Of a stretch of DNA of 11,667 nucleotides, positions 1 through 7,481 are shown piece by piece (the first letter of the stretch is position 1; each line of letters opens with the position of its first letter). The notes beneath the pieces are model-generated. The model was not told the DNA's origin. It was given only the letters and a program-made list of their open reading frames with translations, and searched no databases. Where the stretch lies: contig JBBQZL010000074.1 of the NCBI GenBank assembly GCA_038207745.1, positions 1-11,667 of the forward strand, written 5' to 3'. The translations under genes and the position numbers were made by a program. Source of the DNA: JBBQZL01 sp038207745 (lineage in GTDB: Bacteria; Actinomycetota; Thermoleophilia; Solirubrobacterales; 70-9).

Positions 1-359
1 GCGAGTTTATATGGGGGGTCGATGAAGACGAGATCAAAGCCCTGATCCGGCGATTCGGCGAGCCACTGGAGGGCATCGGCACGAACCAGGTCAGTGCGTT
101 CCCGCAGGCCGAGGTGCTCGATGTTCCCAAGTGCGGGACGCGTGTCCCGATCGACAAGGATTGCGTGGGTGGCACCCCTGGAAAGCGCCTCGATCGCGAG
201 CGCGCCGGTTCCGCAATAGAGATCGAGGACCCGTGCCCCGGTGACGTCGCCGAGCGCCGAGAAGATCGCCTCCCGCACCCGATCGGAAGTCGGTCGGACC
301 CTGCGCCCGATCGGTGCAACGAGGTTGCGGCCCTTGAGGTCGCCGGCGATCACCCTCAT
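1..359 (-). CDS. rsmD: 16S rRNA (guanine966-N2)-methyltransferase RsmD, C-terminus cut by the window edge
   Basis: RsmD transfers a methyl group from S-adenosylmethionine to N2 of G966 of 16S rRNA during small-subunit assembly, in the cytoplasm. The visible 119 residues begin MRVIAGDLKGR, the usual RsmD opening. They continue with a conserved SDRVREAIFSAL segment (residues 25-36), the SAM-binding motif LDLYCGTGALAIEAL (45-59), an acidic residue ending motif II (VDRD, 69-72), a RADALQWL stretch (93-100) and the catalytic DPPY tetrad (114-117). The family runs to roughly 180-190 residues, so about one third is missing beyond base 1. The start is well fixed: ATG at 359-357 overlaps the recG stop TGA (358-356) as ATGA, which indicates translational coupling. 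A recG-rsmD pair, usually followed by coaD, is common in Actinomycetota and Firmicutes; coaD would lie outside the window. Confidence 0.93.
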   Translation of the reverse strand, partial: MRVIAGDLKGRNLVAPIGRRVRPTSDRVREAIFSALGDVTGARVLDLYCGTGALAIEALSRGATHAILVDRDTRPALGNIEHLGLRERTDLVRADALQWLAESPDQGFDLVFIDPPYKL

Positions 360-2512
360 GCCCTGATACCCACCGAGGTCAGCTCACCGAATCGTGACCT
401 GACCGCGTCCATCGCGATCGACATCTCCGGGATCTCGAGGGAACCCTCCCGCCTGAGCAGATCGACTACGTCTTCGCGGGCTTCGACCAACAGCAGGTGA
501 TCCTCGGGAAGGGTCGCGAACGCGAAGCGTGGAATTCCGCTCTGGCGCGAGCCGAGCACCTCGCCTTCTCCTCTCAGCGCGAGGTCGACCTCGGCGAGAC
601 GGAAGCCGTCACTCTCCCCGGCGACCGCCTCGAGGCGCCGGCGGGCCAGTTCACCCGCGTCGGTGCCGAAGAGGATGCAGTGGGACTCGTGTTCGCCCCG
701 TCCCACCCGGCCGCGAAGCTGATGTAGCTGCGAGACACCAAAGCGCTCTGCCCCCTCGACGATCATCGTCGTCGCGTTGGGCACATCGACTCCGACCTCG
801 ACAACCGTGGTCGCGACCAGAACGTCGGTCCGCCCGGACGCGAACTCCGCCATCGCGGACTTCTTCTCCGGGCCCGACATCTGGCCGTGGAGGAGGCCGA
901 GTTTGAAATCGCTGAATTCATCGCGGCTCAGCCGCTCTGCCTCCGCGGCGGCGGCGCGAGATCCGAGGCTCTCGGACTCCGAGACCAGCGGACAGACGAT
1001 GTATGCCTGCCTTCCCTCCGAGAGACGCTCTCTGACGAACTCGTAGGCACCCTCACGGCGCTCGTCACCGACCAGCCAGGTCCTGATCGGGAGGCGACCA
1101 TCCGGCAGCCCGGTGAGCGTCGTCACATCGAGGTCCCCGAAAGCGGTCATCGAGAGCGTTCGGGGAATCGGCGTTGCGGTCATGTGGAGGACGTGCGGTG
1201 GGCGCCCTCCCGTTCCCTTCGAGTCGAGAGCGGCACGCTGATCGACACCGAAACGATGCTGTTCGTCGACCACGCAGACCCCGAGCCCGGCGAATCTCAC
1301 ACCCGGCTCGATCAGCGCGTGTGTGCCGACGATCAGGCCGAGCTCCCCGGAGGCAAGCTTTGCAAGCAATTCCTTCCTGCCGCGGGCGGAGGTCGATCCG
1401 GTGAGAAGGCCGAACTGGATCGGCTCGGCGGCCAGCAGCCGGTCCAATGTCATCGCGTGCTGCTCGGCAAGCGTCTCGGTCGGCGCCATCAGGACCGCCT
1501 GCCCGCCACTCTCGAGCGCCCTCAGCATCGCGTACATCGCGACCACCGTCTTGCCCGACCCCACCTCCCCCATGAGCAGACGCTGCATCGGCGTCTCCGA
1601 AGCCAGATCTGCGTCGATCTCGGCGAATGCCGCCAACTGATCCGAGGTCGGCGAAAACGGCAGTGACCTCAGCCACCGCGCCGTCAGCTCTCCGGGCTCT
1701 GCGACCAGCAGTGAGGCCCGCGTCTCCTCGCGTCTGGCCCTCACCGAGGCCAGCGCCGCCTGATGCAGAAAGAGCTCCTCGTAGGCCAGCCTCCTCCGAG
1801 ACGCCTCTGCCTCTGCCCCCGAGTTCGGGAAGTGGACACCCCAGAGGGCATCGGCGATCCCGGGCAGCTCCCGGCGGGCGCGAACCCGCGACGGAAGCGT
1901 CTCGGGTGCATCACGCGCCATGCCAAGGGCCTGCCAGACCCACTCGCGGATCTGCTGGGTGCGGATCCGCTCCGACGCCGGATGGACCGGGACCAGTCCT
2001 GTGGTGTGGATGCCGGCCGGAGGTCTCCTGCCCGGAGCGGCGTCGCGTCGCCCGGGGCGCTTCGCGTTGTCGATCTCCTCGGGGCCGAGAAACTCATGGG
2101 CCGACACCCTGACGGACCCCCGGTCGGGAATTCCGTGAATCAGCATCCGGGCGCCGGGTACTGCCCGTTCGGCAAGCCACGGCTGGTTGAACCAGACCGC
2201 CTTGATCGAGCCCGTCGCATCCGATACGACTGCCTCGAACAGCGTCATGCCGCGGCGACGCGTCTGCCGGGCCCTGGCGCTCTCGACCGACACGATCACC
2301 GTCGCCTCCGAGCCGATCCGAAGCTCTGCGACGGTCCCGATCCGCGAGTGGTCGCGGTAGCTGCCGGGGGGATGAAACAGCAGGTCGCCTATCGACGCCA
2401 GGCCCGCCGCCTGCGCCTCGGCCGCGATCTTCGGCCCGATGCCCGCCAAGGCGGTGATCGGTGTCCCCAGCAGCGACGGCCGCGGCCACCGGACCCGGGC
2501 ATCGAGCATCAT
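356..2512 (-). CDS. recG: ATP-dependent DNA helicase RecG
   Basis: RecG is a superfamily 2 double-stranded DNA translocase that reverses stalled replication forks and processes branched recombination intermediates. With the start chosen here it has 718 residues (E. coli RecG has 693). Visible parts are the N-terminal LAGIGPKIAAE helix-hairpin-like segment (22-32), the OB-fold wedge domain (about 60-145), Walker A GEVGSGKT (315-322), the DEQH box in VVDEQHRFG (414-422), motif III MTATPIPRT (444-452), motif V EVGVDVPNAT (572-581), motif VI QLRGRVGRG (598-606) and the RecG-specific tail motif LRGEGEVLGSRQSG (646-659). The start is uncertain. The frame is open upstream to 2734, into the GST gene, but the tandem ATGs at 2512-2510 and 2509-2507 sit at the position where RecG homology begins. 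The only ribosome-binding cue is a poor GAAAG directly before them. The stop overlaps the rsmD start. Confidence 0.95.
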   Translation of the reverse strand: MMLDARVRWPRPSLLGTPITALAGIGPKIAAEAQAAGLASIGDLLFHPPGSYRDHSRIGTVAELRIGSEATVIVSVESARARQTRRRGMTLFEAVVSDATGSIKAVWFNQPWLAERAVPGARMLIHGIPDRGSVRVSAHEFLGPEEIDNAKRPGRRDAAPGRRPPAGIHTTGLVPVHPASERIRTQQIREWVWQALGMARDAPETLPSRVRARRELPGIADALWGVHFPNSGAEAEASRRRLAYEELFLHQAALASVRARREETRASLLVAEPGELTARWLRSLPFSPTSDQLAAFAEIDADLASETPMQRLLMGEVGSGKTVVAMYAMLRALESGGQAVLMAPTETLAEQHAMTLDRLLAAEPIQFGLLTGSTSARGRKELLAKLASGELGLIVGTHALIEPGVRFAGLGVCVVDEQHRFGVDQRAALDSKGTGGRPPHVLHMTATPIPRTLSMTAFGDLDVTTLTGLPDGRLPIRTWLVGDERREGAYEFVRERLSEGRQAYIVCPLVSESESLGSRAAAAEAERLSRDEFSDFKLGLLHGQMSGPEKKSAMAEFASGRTDVLVATTVVEVGVDVPNATTMIVEGAERFGVSQLHQLRGRVGRGEHESHCILFGTDAGELARRRLEAVAGESDGFRLAEVDLALRGEGEVLGSRQSGIPRFAFATLPEDHLLLVEAREDVVDLLRREGSLEIPEMSIAMDAVRSRFGELTSVGIRA

Positions 2513-2628
2513 CTTTCGTGCAGAGCCTGGCTCGGCCACGGAGCCCGACGACGCCCCGCCGAAGATCCGCGGCGCTTCACCGAAGGCAGGCGGCTCGCCG
2601 GACGGTGCGGGCTTCACGCTCGGGATCC
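2513..2628 (-). other. 116-nt gap between the GST gene and recG
   Basis: This is the only loose junction in the minus-strand group 5054 to 1. The recG reading frame stays open through it, with a composition rich in Pro, Gly, Ala and Ser, so it could encode an N-terminal extension of RecG from a GTG such as the one at 2539. I see no SD site supporting that, no TANNNT box and no strong terminator hairpin. It is best read as an untranslated spacer, but the boundary of recG depends on it. Confidence 0.4.
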
Positions 2629-3423
2629 CTACGGCGAGTCCAGTGCGGATGAGGTGCCGCGATGGCGGCGATACATCTCCAGAGCCCAGGCGTATCCGGC
2701 GCGGTCCTGCTGGCTCTCCTGGAATTCGACCCACTCATCCGCGAGCCGATCCGGCTGTGGGTATGGGAATTGCTCGGGCCTGGTGAGGGGAAACAGAAGC
2801 GCGGCGGCAGTCAGATCAGCGACGCCGAACCGGTCACCCACAAGGTAATCGCGACCGCCGAGCCGGGCCTCGATCGTGTCCAGGGCGGCGACGGTTTCAG
2901 CACGGCCGGCCTCGGCGTTGGCGTCGTTGACCTCCAGCGAATGCCCGATCGCACGCTTCAAGAGCGGATATCCGAGCTTGAACCCGATCCTCGGGGTGCG
3001 GCCCAGCCCGTTGGTCAGGTGCGCCACCGCCAGCGCCTTGTCAGGCAGCAACGCGTGAAAGTAGGCGCATCGGATTCCGGGGCCGAGGTTCTGATCGAAG
3101 TCGGCGGACAGGTCCAGGGCGAGCTTTCTTTCCTCGTCCCCGGATGGATAGAGCGGAGGTTCAGGACTGATCCGCTCCGCCTCGGCGATGATCTCGCTCG
3201 AGTCGCCGATCGTCTTGTCGTCCTCAACCAGCAGCGGTGTCGTGCCCTTGCCGCCAAGGTGCCAGGAGTGAAGCGAGTGGACCCCCGGCGTAACGGAGAC
3301 CCTGCGGTGCGGAATCTGCTTGTAGTCGAGCGCCCAACGGGCCTTCTCGTTGTAATGGGAGATCCGGAGCTGCCAGAGAACCGGGGGGTCATTCGGGTGA
3401 GATGAGACGTGATCGACGCTCAT
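2629..3423 (-). CDS. Glutathione S-transferase-like protein
   Basis: The 264-residue product has a two-domain GST layout. An N-terminal thioredoxin-like domain (about 14-90) contains SHYNEKARWALDYKQIP (22-38), a probable cis-proline in GTTPLLV (60-66) and the glutathione-contacting DSSEI (74-78). An all-alpha C-terminal domain contains YLVGDRFGVADLTAAALLF, the helix-capping segment typical of GSTs. Family members conjugate glutathione or another thiol, or act as peroxidases or isomerases; the substrate here cannot be told. In relatives I know of with the SxYCEKARW pattern, the position before EKARW is often Cys; here it is Asn25. The start was chosen at ATG 3423-3421 because it overlaps the upstream stop TGA (3422-3420) as ATGA; the longer frame starting at 3447 lies inside the upstream gene. 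A GST is not usual between fakA and recG. Most Actinomycetota use mycothiol rather than glutathione, so a different thiol or a non-enzymatic role is possible. Confidence 0.82.
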   Translation of the reverse strand: MSVDHVSSHPNDPPVLWQLRISHYNEKARWALDYKQIPHRRVSVTPGVHSLHSWHLGGKGTTPLLVEDDKTIGDSSEIIAEAERISPEPPLYPSGDEERKLALDLSADFDQNLGPGIRCAYFHALLPDKALAVAHLTNGLGRTPRIGFKLGYPLLKRAIGHSLEVNDANAEAGRAETVAALDTIEARLGGRDYLVGDRFGVADLTAAALLFPLTRPEQFPYPQPDRLADEWVEFQESQQDRAGYAWALEMYRRHRGTSSALDSP

Positions 3424-5054
3424 CGCTGGCCGGCCATCAGCCACCACCAGTTGGACTGTCCTCCGTGGTGCAGTTCAAGCTCGATCTCTCCTTGGGTGTG
3501 CGAGTTGACCTCTTCAAGTGGAATAGGAGCGTCCCGGCCGCCGATCACCGTAACGATCTCAGAACCGTCGGCGAGGCGTTTGATCGTCGTCGCGAGGGTG
3601 GAACCGGCCCCGCCCCAGGCGATGATCTCCCCGTCGACGAACCCGACGGCGTCACCCTGCATGAACCTGCCCTGGGCATCGTCGCGGCCGGCCGGTGCGA
3701 CCCCTCCGGTCGAAATACCGTCAAGCGCGGTGGTGATCCGCTCGGCGTTCTCCTCGGCCGCGATCGACGGATCGAACTCGATCAGCGCGAGCAGGCCGGC
3801 CTGTTGTGAGGTCGAGGGCACCACTCGCGCCGGCTTTTCCGAAAGCTCACTGGCGCGCTCGGCAGCCATGATCACGTTTGAGGAGTTGGGAAGCACGAGC
3901 ACCTCATCGGCCGGGACGTCGTGGATTCCGGCGAGGATCTCGTAGGTGGATGGGTTCAGCGTCTCGCCTCCATCGACCACGTGGGCGCCGAGGTCGGCGA
4001 AGAGGCTGCGCAGCCCGTCGCCGTTGACCACCGCGAGCACACCGGTCGGCGTTGATTCCAGCCGCGCCCGTCTGGCGGCAACCTGCTCCCGCATATCGGC
4101 GACGTCGAGTTGCGCGACCTCCACATCGTCGCCGAACAATGCGATCGCGGCTTCCGGCTCGTCCGTGTGGACGTGAACCTTGAGGGTCACCTCGTCGCCG
4201 ACGACCAGGACGGAATCGCCGACCGTCTCGAGCGGCTCGATGAAGTTTCTTGCGACGAGCCCGGTGCCCTTGACGATGAAGTTGGTGCAGTACCTGTAGG
4301 TGCTGTCCTCGTGGTTGGGACCGGTTATCCGGGCCGGGTCATAACGGGCTATCTCAGGGACCTCCGAGTCCTCGCCCCGGAGGCCGGCAACGACTCCGGC
4401 GAGGATCAGGACGAGGCCCTGCCCGCCCGCGTCCACAACCCCGGACTCGCGGAGGACCTCGAGCTGCTCGGGCGTTCTCGCCACGGCCCTTTCTCCGTCG
4501 GCGATCGCCTGCTCGAGGACGGCGGCAAGCACCGCGTCCTGCTCCGCAGCGGTGACATCATGACCCAGCCTCTGACTGTCGGGCCCGAGGTGGGCAAGCT
4601 GTCTGGAGATCGAGTGTGCCATCTCACGAAATACGGTCAGCATCGTCCCCTCCGCCGGCTCCCTCACCGAGTCGTACGCGGCATCGGCTGCGCTGGCGAA
4701 GGCGGAGGCGACCAGAACCGGGTCGACCAGTTCGCCCGGGCGGCTTGCGAGCTCCTCGGCTGCCCCACGGACGATCTGACTGAGGATGACGCCGGAGTTG
4801 CCCCTGGCGCCCATCAGCGCGGCGCGCGCCACGGCCTGGACGAGCTGCGTTCGATCGGACTCGTCGTTCAGCTCGCCGTCGAGCCGATCGAGCTCCTCCA
4901 TCACCGCCCGCATGGTCATCGCCATGTTGTCGCCCGTGTCTCCGTCGGCGACGGGAAAGACGTTGAGGTCGTTGACCTCCTGCCGCCGGTTCTCCAGCGA
5001 GGCGTATGCGGCCCCGACGACTCGCCGGAAGCGCTCTATTGACGGGTCTGTCAT
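3420..5054 (-). CDS. fakA: FakA/YloV-family fatty acid kinase subunit (DAK2 domain protein)
   Basis: FakA-type proteins bind ATP and phosphorylate fatty acids held by a partner FakB (DegV-family) protein, giving acyl-phosphates for phospholipid synthesis. The role here is inferred from the family. The 544-residue product has an N-terminal DhaL-like DAK2 domain (about 8-200) with the Mg-ADP motif NVFPVADGDTGDNM (31-44; Asp37, Asp39 and Asp42 are the likely metal ligands) and the MGARGNSGVILSQIVRG segment (81-97). A central domain and the FakA C-terminal domain follow, the latter containing VLPNSSNVIMAAERA. The length matches the family (about 550). ATG 5054-5052 was chosen because it precedes the usual N-terminus; the longer frame from 5189 runs into the divergent gene. 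No SD site precedes it, but TAGAAT lies 11 nt upstream, suggesting a leaderless mRNA. The stop overlaps the GST start. No fakB/degV gene is in the window, as is usual because these genes are often unlinked. Confidence 0.9.
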   Translation of the reverse strand: MTDPSIERFRRVVGAAYASLENRRQEVNDLNVFPVADGDTGDNMAMTMRAVMEELDRLDGELNDESDRTQLVQAVARAALMGARGNSGVILSQIVRGAAEELASRPGELVDPVLVASAFASAADAAYDSVREPAEGTMLTVFREMAHSISRQLAHLGPDSQRLGHDVTAAEQDAVLAAVLEQAIADGERAVARTPEQLEVLRESGVVDAGGQGLVLILAGVVAGLRGEDSEVPEIARYDPARITGPNHEDSTYRYCTNFIVKGTGLVARNFIEPLETVGDSVLVVGDEVTLKVHVHTDEPEAAIALFGDDVEVAQLDVADMREQVAARRARLESTPTGVLAVVNGDGLRSLFADLGAHVVDGGETLNPSTYEILAGIHDVPADEVLVLPNSSNVIMAAERASELSEKPARVVPSTSQQAGLLALIEFDPSIAAEENAERITTALDGISTGGVAPAGRDDAQGRFMQGDAVGFVDGEIIAWGGAGSTLATTIKRLADGSEIVTVIGGRDAPIPLEEVNSHTQGEIELELHHGGQSNWWWLMAGQR

Positions 5055-5065
5055 GGGGGATGGCC

Positions 5066-5071
5066 ATTCTA
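5066..5071 (-). promoter_or_regulatory. Candidate -10 box of the fakA-like gene (TAGAAT)
   Basis: Read on the minus strand, TAGAAT matches five of six bases of TATAAT. It ends 11 nt before the ATG at 5054. The intervening bases are G/C-rich with no purine-rich SD, so transcription would begin at or within a few bases of the start codon, as in leaderless actinobacterial genes. I see no clear -35 hexamer at 16-18 nt spacing. Confidence 0.4.
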
Positions 5072-5104
5072 GGAGGACGCCGGTCGAATGCGCACCCGCC
5101 TCAC

Positions 5105-5120
5105 TGTGTGCGTGATCACA
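5105..5120. promoter_or_regulatory. Crp/Fnr-type inverted repeat in the fakA/MMPL divergent region
   Basis: The 16 bases read TGTGT-GCGTGA-TCACA, matching nine of ten conserved positions of the TGTGA-N6-TCACA pattern bound by Crp-family regulators. The right part forms the perfect 8-bp palindrome GTGATCAC (5112-5119). The site lies between the starts of two divergent genes, 51 nt upstream of fakA and 36 nt upstream of the preferred transporter start. If the transporter really starts at 5088, the site would be inside its coding region. Confidence 0.3.
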
Positions 5121-5156
5121 AACGGCCGTCCCGGCGCTGTGAAAGGGTGCCTCGCC

Positions 5157-7313
5157 ATGAGGAGACTCGCCACCTGGTGCATCGGCCACCGCAGATACGT
5201 GATCGCCATCTGGCTCGTCGCTCTGATCGGCGCCGGTTTCGGCGCGAGCAAGGCCGGCTCCGACTACTCGGACAATTTCAATCTCCCCTCATCCGACTCC
5301 GAGCGCGCCCTGACCCTGCTGCAGACCAAGTTCCCCTCACAGGCGGGTGCTACGGCGACGATCGCCTTCGGGGCCAGGAATGGGACAGTCGATCAGCCTG
5401 CCGTGAGGAAGTCGCTCGAAACAGCATTTGCCAAGATCGAGAAGATTCCGCATGTCGTCGGTGTCGTCAGTCCATATGCGGGTGACGGGGCCGGGCAGAC
5501 CTCGAAGGACAGGACGATCGCCTTTGCCACGGTCCAGCTCGATCTCGAGGGAAGTGAGATCAAGGCGGCGCAGGTTGAGCCGATCATCGACGCCGCCGAG
5601 GCGGCCGGGAGTGACCAGGTCGATGTTGCCCTGGGGGGCATACCGATCCAGGTCGCCCAACAGGCCCAGGACCAGGGCGGGACCGAGATGATCGGCCTGT
5701 CTGCGGCGATCATCATCCTGCTGATCACCTTCGGGTCGGTCGTCGCGATGGGGCTGCCCCTGGTCACCGCGCTGTTTGCCCTTGGCACCGGCCTCAGCCT
5801 CGTCGCCATCTCAACCCACGTCTTCAGCGTTGCCGAGTTCGCTCCGCAGCTCGCGGCAATGATCGGACTCGGCGTCGGAATCGACTACGCCCTCTTCATC
5901 GTCACCAGATACAGATCGAACCTCCGCGAGGGAGCCGACGTGAAGTCCGCGATCATCCACTCCGTCGATACGGCGGGCCGCGCGGTTCTGTTCGCCGGCG
6001 TCACCGTGATCCTCGCCCTGATGGGGATGCTGCTGCTTGGCGTCACCTTCCTCTACGGAGTCTCTGTGGCCGCAGCACTGGCGGTGCTCTGCACGATGAT
6101 CGCCGCCCTGACGCTCCTGCCCGCGCTGCTCAGCCTGGTCGGAAGACGGATCAACCGTCTGAAGATCCCCGGGCTCGGCAAGGAGAAGGACACCAAGGAC
6201 AGCCGCTGGTACAGGTGGAGTCGCTTCATCCAGCGCAACCCGCTCAAGTCGGCGCTTGCGTCCGGTGCCGTGTTGCTAATGCTCTGCGTGCCGGCGCTCT
6301 CGCTGCGTCTCGGCTCGAGCGATGCCGGAACCGACCCGGCCAACACCAACACCCGGCAGTCGTATGACCTGCTCGCCAAGGGCTTCGGGCCCGGATTCAA
6401 CGGACCGTTCCTGATCGTCTCGAAGCTGCCGTCCAAGGATGATCTGGCCCCGGTCAAGGCCCTTGCATTGAAGATCTCCACCGAGCCGGGCGTCGCCGCG
6501 GTCACCCCGCCGACTGCGAACCCGGCAGGCGACACCGCGGTTTTCCAGGCCTACCCGGCCACCTCCCCCCAGAGCGCCGCGACGAGCACTCTGCTCGAGG
6601 TGATCCGCGACGGCCCGATCCCGAAGACGGAAGCCACCACCCCAGGCCTCTCGGTCTACGTCGGTGGTCCGACCGCAATCTACGAGGACCTCGGAAACGT
6701 GCTGACCGACAAGCTGCCACTCTTCATCGGCGTCGTGGTCCTCCTCTCCGCGCTGCTGCTGATGGCGGTCTTCCGGTCGATCCTGGTCCCGATCAAGGCC
6801 GTGGTCATGAACCTGCTCAGCATCGGTGCCGCCTTTGGCGTGGTCGTCGCGATCTTCCAGTGGGGCTGGCTCGGCGGCCTGATCGGGATCCAGGCCACGG
6901 GTCCGATCGAGTCCTTCCTGCCCGTGATGCTGTTCGCAATTGTCTTCGGCCTGTCGATGGACTACGAGGTCTTCCTGATCTCCCGGATCCACGAGGAGTG
7001 GACCCACAACCACAACGCCTCCGATGCGGTTGCCGATGGGCTCGCCTCAACCGGCCGTGTGATCACCGCCGCCGCGGCGATCATGGTCACGGTCTTCGCC
7101 TCCTTCGTCCTCGGCGATGACCGGGTGATCAAGCTCTTCGGGGTCGGGCTCGCCTCCGCGGTCTTCATCGACGCGGTGATCATCCGCACCATCCTGGTCC
7201 CGTCTGTGATGGAGCTGATGGGTCGCAGCGCCTGGTGGCTGCCGGGCTGGCTGGATCGGATCCTGCCGAACATCGCGGTCGAGCCGATCTCGAAGGACGA
7301 CCGGGAGAAGTAG
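5157..7313 (+). CDS. MMPL-family RND-type membrane transporter
   Basis: The 718-residue product is an inner-membrane, proton-driven exporter of the MMPL/RND class; relatives move lipids, siderophores or drugs and the cargo here is unknown. Order: TM1 (about 14-34); a large extracytoplasmic loop; a bundle of five TMs (about 178-330) with GLGVGIDYALFIVTRYR carrying Asp243-Tyr244; TM7 near NPLKSALASGAVLLMLCVPAL; a second loop; and a final bundle with FGLSMDYEVFLISRIHEEW carrying Asp602-Tyr603. The paired Asp-Tyr motifs correspond to the proton-relay pairs of mycobacterial MmpL3. Length and duplicated topology are complete. The start is debatable. ATG 5157 gives a normal MMPL N-terminus (MRRLATWCIGHRRYVIAIW) and has GAAAGGG upstream. 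ATG 5088 has AGGAGG (5071-5076) 11 nt before it but adds 23 residues unlike the family. It is the only complete plus-strand gene here, set between rpmB and fakA, which are often adjacent in Actinomycetota. Confidence 0.92.
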   Translation: MRRLATWCIGHRRYVIAIWLVALIGAGFGASKAGSDYSDNFNLPSSDSERALTLLQTKFPSQAGATATIAFGARNGTVDQPAVRKSLETAFAKIEKIPHVVGVVSPYAGDGAGQTSKDRTIAFATVQLDLEGSEIKAAQVEPIIDAAEAAGSDQVDVALGGIPIQVAQQAQDQGGTEMIGLSAAIIILLITFGSVVAMGLPLVTALFALGTGLSLVAISTHVFSVAEFAPQLAAMIGLGVGIDYALFIVTRYRSNLREGADVKSAIIHSVDTAGRAVLFAGVTVILALMGMLLLGVTFLYGVSVAAALAVLCTMIAALTLLPALLSLVGRRINRLKIPGLGKEKDTKDSRWYRWSRFIQRNPLKSALASGAVLLMLCVPALSLRLGSSDAGTDPANTNTRQSYDLLAKGFGPGFNGPFLIVSKLPSKDDLAPVKALALKISTEPGVAAVTPPTANPAGDTAVFQAYPATSPQSAATSTLLEVIRDGPIPKTEATTPGLSVYVGGPTAIYEDLGNVLTDKLPLFIGVVVLLSALLLMAVFRSILVPIKAVVMNLLSIGAAFGVVVAIFQWGWLGGLIGIQATGPIESFLPVMLFAIVFGLSMDYEVFLISRIHEEWTHNHNASDAVADGLASTGRVITAAAAIMVTVFASFVLGDDRVIKLFGVGLASAVFIDAVIIRTILVPSVMELMGRSAWWLPGWLDRILPNIAVEPISKDDREK

Positions 7314-7341
7314 TCCCGCAGAGCCGGCCCGTCGAACCTGG

Positions 7342-7366
7342 CGCGAAGGGCGCCACCGCCTTCGCG
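7342..7366 (+). terminator. Hairpin downstream of the MMPL gene
   Basis: CGCGAAGG (7342-7349) pairs perfectly with CCTTCGCG (7359-7366) around a 9-nt loop, 28 nt after the transporter stop codon at 7311-7313. There is no following T-run, so it would be a U-less terminator or a 3'-end stabilising stem. Confidence 0.4.
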
Positions 7367-7424
7367 GTCCCGTGCCCCTCCGGGCATGCAGAAGCCGACC
7401 ACCGACAAGACGCTGCGCTGCGCT

Positions 7425-7445
7425 CCCGCCCTGAACCCGGGCGGG
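7425..7445. terminator. Palindromic hairpin in the convergent spacer
   Basis: CCCGCCC (7425-7431) pairs with GGGCGGG (7439-7445) across a 7-nt loop. The stem is entirely G/C and would form on transcripts from either strand, fitting a shared terminator for two converging genes. No T-tract follows on either side. Confidence 0.4.
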
Positions 7446-7452
7446 TCAACCA

Positions 7453-7481
7453 TCCGTGAGCGCCAACATCGGCGCTCCGGA
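7453..7481 (-). terminator. Hairpin immediately after rpmB
   Basis: On the minus strand the stem TCCGGAGCGCC pairs with GGCGCTC-(A)-CGGA: 11 base pairs with a single bulged A and a 6-nt loop (GATGTT). It begins 2 nt after the rpmB stop codon (7485-7483), the classic terminator position, but the downstream bases ATGGTTGACC are not a T-tract. It is likely the end of the rib-rpmB transcript. Confidence 0.5.

Noticed and set aside
1763..2848. Long plus-strand open frame (361 codons) opposite recG and the GST gene
   Set aside because: It is antisense to two strongly supported genes, its translation is Arg/Pro/Gly-rich without recognisable domains, and such frames are expected in high-GC DNA.
4110..5042. 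310-codon plus-strand open frame opposite the fakA-like gene
   Set aside because: It mirrors the codon pattern of fakA, has no SD or domain, and lies wholly within a clear FakA/YloV coding region.
6276..7013. 245-codon minus-strand open frame opposite the MMPL gene, rich in Asp, Gln and Glu
   Set aside because: Its acidic/Gln-rich composition is what the reverse complement of transmembrane codons gives; it is fully contained in the transporter gene.
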